Source: UBA3071 sp965369635 (GTDB taxonomy: Bacteria; Chloroflexota; Anaerolineae; UBA3071). From it: a stretch of 15,866 bases of DNA. The translations under genes were made by a program, and so were the position numbers. Numbering within the stretch: position 1 is the first letter of the stretch; every line of letters begins with the position of its first letter. The stretch covers positions 1-15,866 of the forward strand of contig CBDURC010000044.1 in NCBI GenBank assembly GCA_965369635.1, given 5' to 3'. Below the pieces are notes generated by a model that worked only from the letters and a program-made list of their open reading frames with translations, did no database searches and was not told the DNA's origin. This document shows positions 12,932-15,866 of the stretch, in pieces.

Positions 12932-13423
12932 ATGAGCGATATCTATGAACCGAGATGGAAAGATCCGCTTAAGCAACTCAAGACATCCCTTAACTTCTAC
13001 CGCGACCTAGTCAACCGCCTGCACTTCTACGATGACATGGAAATCGTCAATTATCTCTCATCCCGTGATGGCATCGCTTGGGCGCTGGCACAGCTCGATA
13101 ACCGGGTGGATCGGGCCACCCTGGATGAGATCGCGGACCTGGACGCGCGGCTGAAGGAAAACGCCGACTATCTGGTCAAGGAGTTGGACGTCTACGGCGA
13201 TATCTGGCGGGACGAGCCGGAGGAGTACTGGTGGTGGTACCTCGACGGCGGCAAACCCGACCCAGGCGGCATCCCCTCGGCCGAGGAGCGGCAGCGCCAG
13301 ATGATGGAAGCACCGCAGTTTGGAAGGCCGACCTACGACATCGAGAGACCGGCTGCGGTCTACATCGCCGAAGCCGGGGAGGATTACGCCGGTGAACAGC
13401 CTCCTGAGGAAACGAAGACCTAG
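12932..13423 (+). CDS. Unrecognised 163-residue acidic protein, second gene of the cassette
   Basis: No family is recognised. Residues 1-95 look helical (LKQLKTSLNFYRDLVNRLHFYDD, LDEIADLDARLKENADYLVKELDVYGDIW), followed by a striking EYWWWYLDGG motif near residue 100. The last 60 residues are Pro/Glu-rich and probably disordered. There is no signal peptide or membrane helix. The ATG at 12932 is chosen because AAGGTGG (12920-12926) lies just before it and the previous gene ends at 12929. The XRE gene begins 4 bp after its stop. GC rises toward the 3' half. If the cassette is a toxin-antitoxin-like unit, this could be a partner of either neighbour, but that is inference from gene order only. 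Confidence 0.72.
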   Translation: MSDIYEPRWKDPLKQLKTSLNFYRDLVNRLHFYDDMEIVNYLSSRDGIAWALAQLDNRVDRATLDEIADLDARLKENADYLVKELDVYGDIWRDEPEEYWWWYLDGGKPDPGGIPSAEERQRQMMEAPQFGRPTYDIERPAAVYIAEAGEDYAGEQPPEETKT

Positions 13424-13427
13424 GGCG

Positions 13428-13733
13428 ATGAAAATGCCCTCCTTTCGGCCGATGGATGAGTTCTGGAAGGAACGGATGAAAGATGCGGAGTTCGTGGCCG
13501 CTCTGCAGGAGATAGAAACGGAGTTCCAGGCAGCGCGGGAGGTGCCGCGGTTGCGTCTGGCGCAAGGGCTGACCCAGAAGGAGTTAGCGGAACGGATTGG
13601 CACCAAGCAAGCCAGCATCTCCCGCCTGGAACGAGCTTCCTACAAGCCCAATCTGGGCTTTCTGCAGCGGGTGGCGTCGGCCCTGAACGCCCGGGGCGAG
13701 ATCCGCTTCGTGCCCAGGGAACAAGCCCGCTGA
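13428..13733 (+). CDS. XRE-family helix-turn-helix regulator, HigA-like antitoxin
   Basis: This 101-residue protein has a classic HTH_3 domain at residues about 41-95: LRLAQGLTQKELAERIGTKQASISRLERASYKPNLGFLQRVASAL. The N-terminal part (FWKERMKDAEFVAALQEIETEFQAAREV) and C-terminal IRFVP match the layout of HigA-type antitoxins that partner HigB/RelE toxins. No RelE-like gene lies beside it; the two genes upstream in the same operon are unrecognised. The start is uncertain: ATG at 13428, 4 bp after the upstream stop, is used here; 13434 with AGGG at 13422 and a GTG at 13392 are alternatives. It probably controls the promoter at 12465-12493 (inference). Confidence 0.82.
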   Translation: MKMPSFRPMDEFWKERMKDAEFVAALQEIETEFQAAREVPRLRLAQGLTQKELAERIGTKQASISRLERASYKPNLGFLQRVASALNARGEIRFVPREQAR

Positions 13734-13800
13734 TGTTCCCCGAAGTCGTGCCGTTCCCTAAATGCAACAAGAGCAAATCGCAAGGACAAAGGAATTCCTC

Positions 13801-15798
13801 ATGCCAGAGTATTCGAAATCAGAAGTAATGCGCAGTATGCCCCGTCTCCCATTGGAAGGGAGCATTGATCTCACCTACCGCTGCAACAACGACTGCCGCC
13901 ACTGCTGGCTGCGCATCCCACCAGGGGCAGCGGAAAAGCAGCAAGAGCTGACGTTGGACGAAATCAAGGACATCGTCACCCAGGCCCGCCGGATGGGCAC
14001 ACGCCGCTGGTCCATCTCCGGCGGTGAACCTATGCTGCGGTCCGATTTCGCCGCGGTATTCGACTATATCACCAGCAAGTCGGTTTCATATTCCCTCAAC
14101 ACCAACGGCACGCTGATCACTCCTCAGATCGCCCAACTCATGAAGAGAAAAGGGAATAAGATGGTGGCCCTCTACGGGGCCACGGCCGAGGTGCACGATC
14201 ATATCACCCGCAACCTTGGCTCCTTCGAGAAGACCATGCGCGGCTTTGCCTATCTGAAAGAGGCTGGGGCCGGCTTCACCGTGCAACTGATTCCCATGCG
14301 GGACAACTACCACCAGTTTGACGACATGACCAAGCTGGCAGAATCGCTGAGCCGCCACTGGCGGGTGGGCGCGGCCTGGCTCTACCTCTCGGCCTGCGGT
14401 GATCCGGAACGGAACCAGGATATCAAGCGCCAGCGGCTTGCGCCCCAGGACGTGATCGAACTGGACAAGCCGGACATGTCCCATGCGGACTGGATGCGAA
14501 GGGAATTGGAAAAAGAGGAAGAGCAAGATCACGCATACCACCACGTGGAAGGGGACGATCGTCTCTTCGCTTCCTGCATCGCCGGGCGGCGTGACTTTCA
14601 CTTGGACCCTTATGGCAGGATGACCTTCTGCGGTTTCCTCAAGGATCCAGCTCTTCTGTATGACCTGCGGCAGGGCAGCTTCCAGGAGGCCTGGGAGGAG
14701 TTCATACCCTCTCTGGCGGATAAGGTGCGGGGCGGGCGGGAGTACCTGGAGAACTGCGCTGCCTGCGATCTGCGCAGCGACTGCCGCTGGTGTCCTGTCT
14801 ACGGCTACCTGGAGCACCACCGCTTTTCGGCCAAAGTGGACTACCTCTGCGCTGTGGCCCAGGAGAGCCGGCGGTTCAAACAGGACTGGCACAAGAACCA
14901 CCGCCGCTACTACCAGTGCGGCGGCATCACCATCCAGGTGGAATCTGACCTGCCCATCACCGAGGCCACCTTCGCCCCCAAGTTCAAGCTATTCGAGGCA
15001 GATGGGCCGGGCGAGGACACCATCTCCATCCGGCACCACTTTGCCCTGCCAGACCTGAAAGGCAAGGAGTTGGGGCAAGAGGTCTACCGCAAGCCGCCCT
15101 GGGCCATCTACAAGCAGGGGAACTCCTGGATATACCTGGGCATTTCGCCCCGCGCGGGAGACCAGCACCTGCACCGGGTGGTCGTCTTCAACCACGACCA
15201 TTCCCGGGCCAGGATATACAACAACGGGGAAGAGACCTTCCGCAAAGGCGATCTGCATTCGCTGACCCTCTTTCCTTCTGACCAGATCCTGGTGGCCAGG
15301 CTGCTGGCCGACCGGCAGGGCTGCTACCTCCATTCCGCCGGGGCCATCCTGGATGGCCAGGGGCTCCTCTTCGTGGGCCACTCGGAAGCTGGCAAGTCCA
15401 CGATAACGAAGATGCTGCAAGGCCAGATGGAAGTTCTATGCGACGACCGCAACATCGTGCGTCGCCAGCCGGAGGGGTTCTCGGTGTATGGCACCTGGAG
15501 CCACGGTGAGTGGCCGGTGGTGTCGGCCAGCTCCGCCCCCTTGAGCGCCATCATGTTCCTGGAGAAGGCGACGGAGAACCGCCTACTGCCCCTGGACGAC
15601 CGGCGCGAGATCCTGCACAGGCTCCTGGCCTGCCTGATCAAGCCCTTCGTGACCGCCGACTGGTGGGAGAAGACGTTGACACTGGTGGAGAGGATAGCGC
15701 GCCAGGTACCCTGCTACATCCTGCGCTTCGATAAGAGTGGTGGGGTGGTGGAGGTGTTGAGGGAGATCATGGAGCGTGAGGAGCGAGCACCGCCGTAA
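13801..15798 (+). CDS. Radical SAM/SPASM enzyme fused to an HPr-kinase-like domain
   Basis: This 665-residue protein is a two-part fusion. The N-terminal part is a radical SAM enzyme: C28-x3-C32-x2-C35 (CNNDCRHC) binds the 4Fe-4S cluster that cleaves S-adenosylmethionine, with SGGEP at 73-77 and LNTNGTLI near 100. A SPASM domain follows, with C259, a G-x4-C277 unit, C319-x2-C322-x5-C328-x2-C331 and C350, as in PqqE-like peptide-modifying enzymes. Residues about 370-520 form an N-terminal lobe, then GHSEAGKST (526-534) is a P-loop followed by LCDDRNIVR near 546, as in HPr kinase / PEP-carboxykinase-like folds. Such kinase-like proteins occur in lasso peptide clusters and in the ScmC-type component of the SynChlorMet cassette, recalled from family descriptions. 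The likely role is modification of a ribosomal peptide (inference). The start at 13801 has AAAGGAA at 13788-13794; an ATG at 13762 has no such site. Confidence 0.88.
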   Translation: MPEYSKSEVMRSMPRLPLEGSIDLTYRCNNDCRHCWLRIPPGAAEKQQELTLDEIKDIVTQARRMGTRRWSISGGEPMLRSDFAAVFDYITSKSVSYSLNTNGTLITPQIAQLMKRKGNKMVALYGATAEVHDHITRNLGSFEKTMRGFAYLKEAGAGFTVQLIPMRDNYHQFDDMTKLAESLSRHWRVGAAWLYLSACGDPERNQDIKRQRLAPQDVIELDKPDMSHADWMRRELEKEEEQDHAYHHVEGDDRLFASCIAGRRDFHLDPYGRMTFCGFLKDPALLYDLRQGSFQEAWEEFIPSLADKVRGGREYLENCAACDLRSDCRWCPVYGYLEHHRFSAKVDYLCAVAQESRRFKQDWHKNHRRYYQCGGITIQVESDLPITEATFAPKFKLFEADGPGEDTISIRHHFALPDLKGKELGQEVYRKPPWAIYKQGNSWIYLGISPRAGDQHLHRVVVFNHDHSRARIYNNGEETFRKGDLHSLTLFPSDQILVARLLADRQGCYLHSAGAILDGQGLLFVGHSEAGKSTITKMLQGQMEVLCDDRNIVRRQPEGFSVYGTWSHGEWPVVSASSAPLSAIMFLEKATENRLLPLDDRREILHRLLACLIKPFVTADWWEKTLTLVERIARQVPCYILRFDKSGGVVEVLREIMEREERAPP

Positions 15799-15846
15799 AC
15801 AGGCGGTGCTGGCAACTTCCTGTGCTCTAGCCCTCGTCCCGAGGGC
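15786..15846 (+). terminator. Two consecutive GC-rich hairpins after the radical SAM gene
   Basis: AGCACCGCC (15786-15794) and GGCGGTGCT (15802-15810) form a 9-bp perfect stem whose 7-base loop holds the stop codon. GCCCTCG (15830-15836) and CGAGGGC (15840-15846) form a 7-bp stem with a 3-base loop. Neither is followed by a T-run, so a Rho-independent terminator of the textbook kind is not shown. They may be repeat-element hairpins or RNA 3'-end stabilisers. Confidence 0.45.
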
Positions 15847-15866
15847 GGGTGTACCAGAACATGAGC

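Noticed and set aside
13762..13800. Earlier ATG of the radical SAM gene at 13762
   Set aside because: No Shine-Dalgarno precedes it, while the ATG at 13801 has AAAGGAA at good spacing.

Overview
The window reads as a piece of a fairly GC-rich bacterial chromosome, most likely Chloroflexota of the Anaerolineae kind. This placement is an inference. It rests on the very large GT-C type membrane proteins with repeated C-terminal beta modules, on degenerate 7-bp and 8-bp repeat arrays lying inside and between genes, and on promoters set so close to start codons that the messages would be leaderless. No rRNA, tRNA, CRISPR array or transposase gene was seen.

Layout. (1) 1-3702: an octamer repeat array and promoter, then a 1203-residue fusion of a YbhN/UPF0104-like flippase domain, a DUF2079 GT-C-like membrane domain and two beta modules. 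(2) 3735-4661: an NAD-dependent sugar-nucleotide epimerase of visibly lower GC. (3) 4688-6093: two toxin-antitoxin modules facing each other, a DUF104-type antitoxin with a PIN toxin on the plus strand and a Phd/YefM antitoxin with a RelE/ParE toxin on the minus strand, each with a near-consensus promoter. (4) 6132-9089: a second GT-C (ArnT/PMT-like, family 39) glycosyltransferase with related C-terminal beta modules. (5) 9094-9281: a 104-bp inverted-repeat element, a strong promoter and a heptamer array forming the start of the next mRNA. (6) 9282-12468: a lipoprotein with FlgD-like Ig modules and two GT2 glycosyltransferases, separated by repeat arrays. (7) 12465-13733: a strong promoter and three short genes, two unrecognised and one HigA-like XRE regulator. 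(8) 13801-15798: a radical SAM/SPASM protein fused to an HPr-kinase-like domain, followed by two hairpins.

Working together. Regions 1, 2, 4 and 6 look like a cell-envelope glycan or glycolipid locus: an epimerase to make a nucleotide sugar, two cytoplasmic-face GT2 enzymes, two multispanning GT-C-type proteins that would use lipid-linked sugars outside the membrane, a flippase-like domain, and a lipoprotein. The toxin-antitoxin pairs and the three-gene cassette are accessory insertions of lower GC (judged by eye). The last gene looks like a peptide-modification (RiPP) enzyme whose substrate is not clearly visible in the window.

The most striking structure not explained by gene calls is the family of period-7 arrays. 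Six lie in frame within the two giant membrane proteins, at points between predicted membrane helices or at the junction between fused domains. Two more, plus two period-8 arrays, lie in the spaces between genes.
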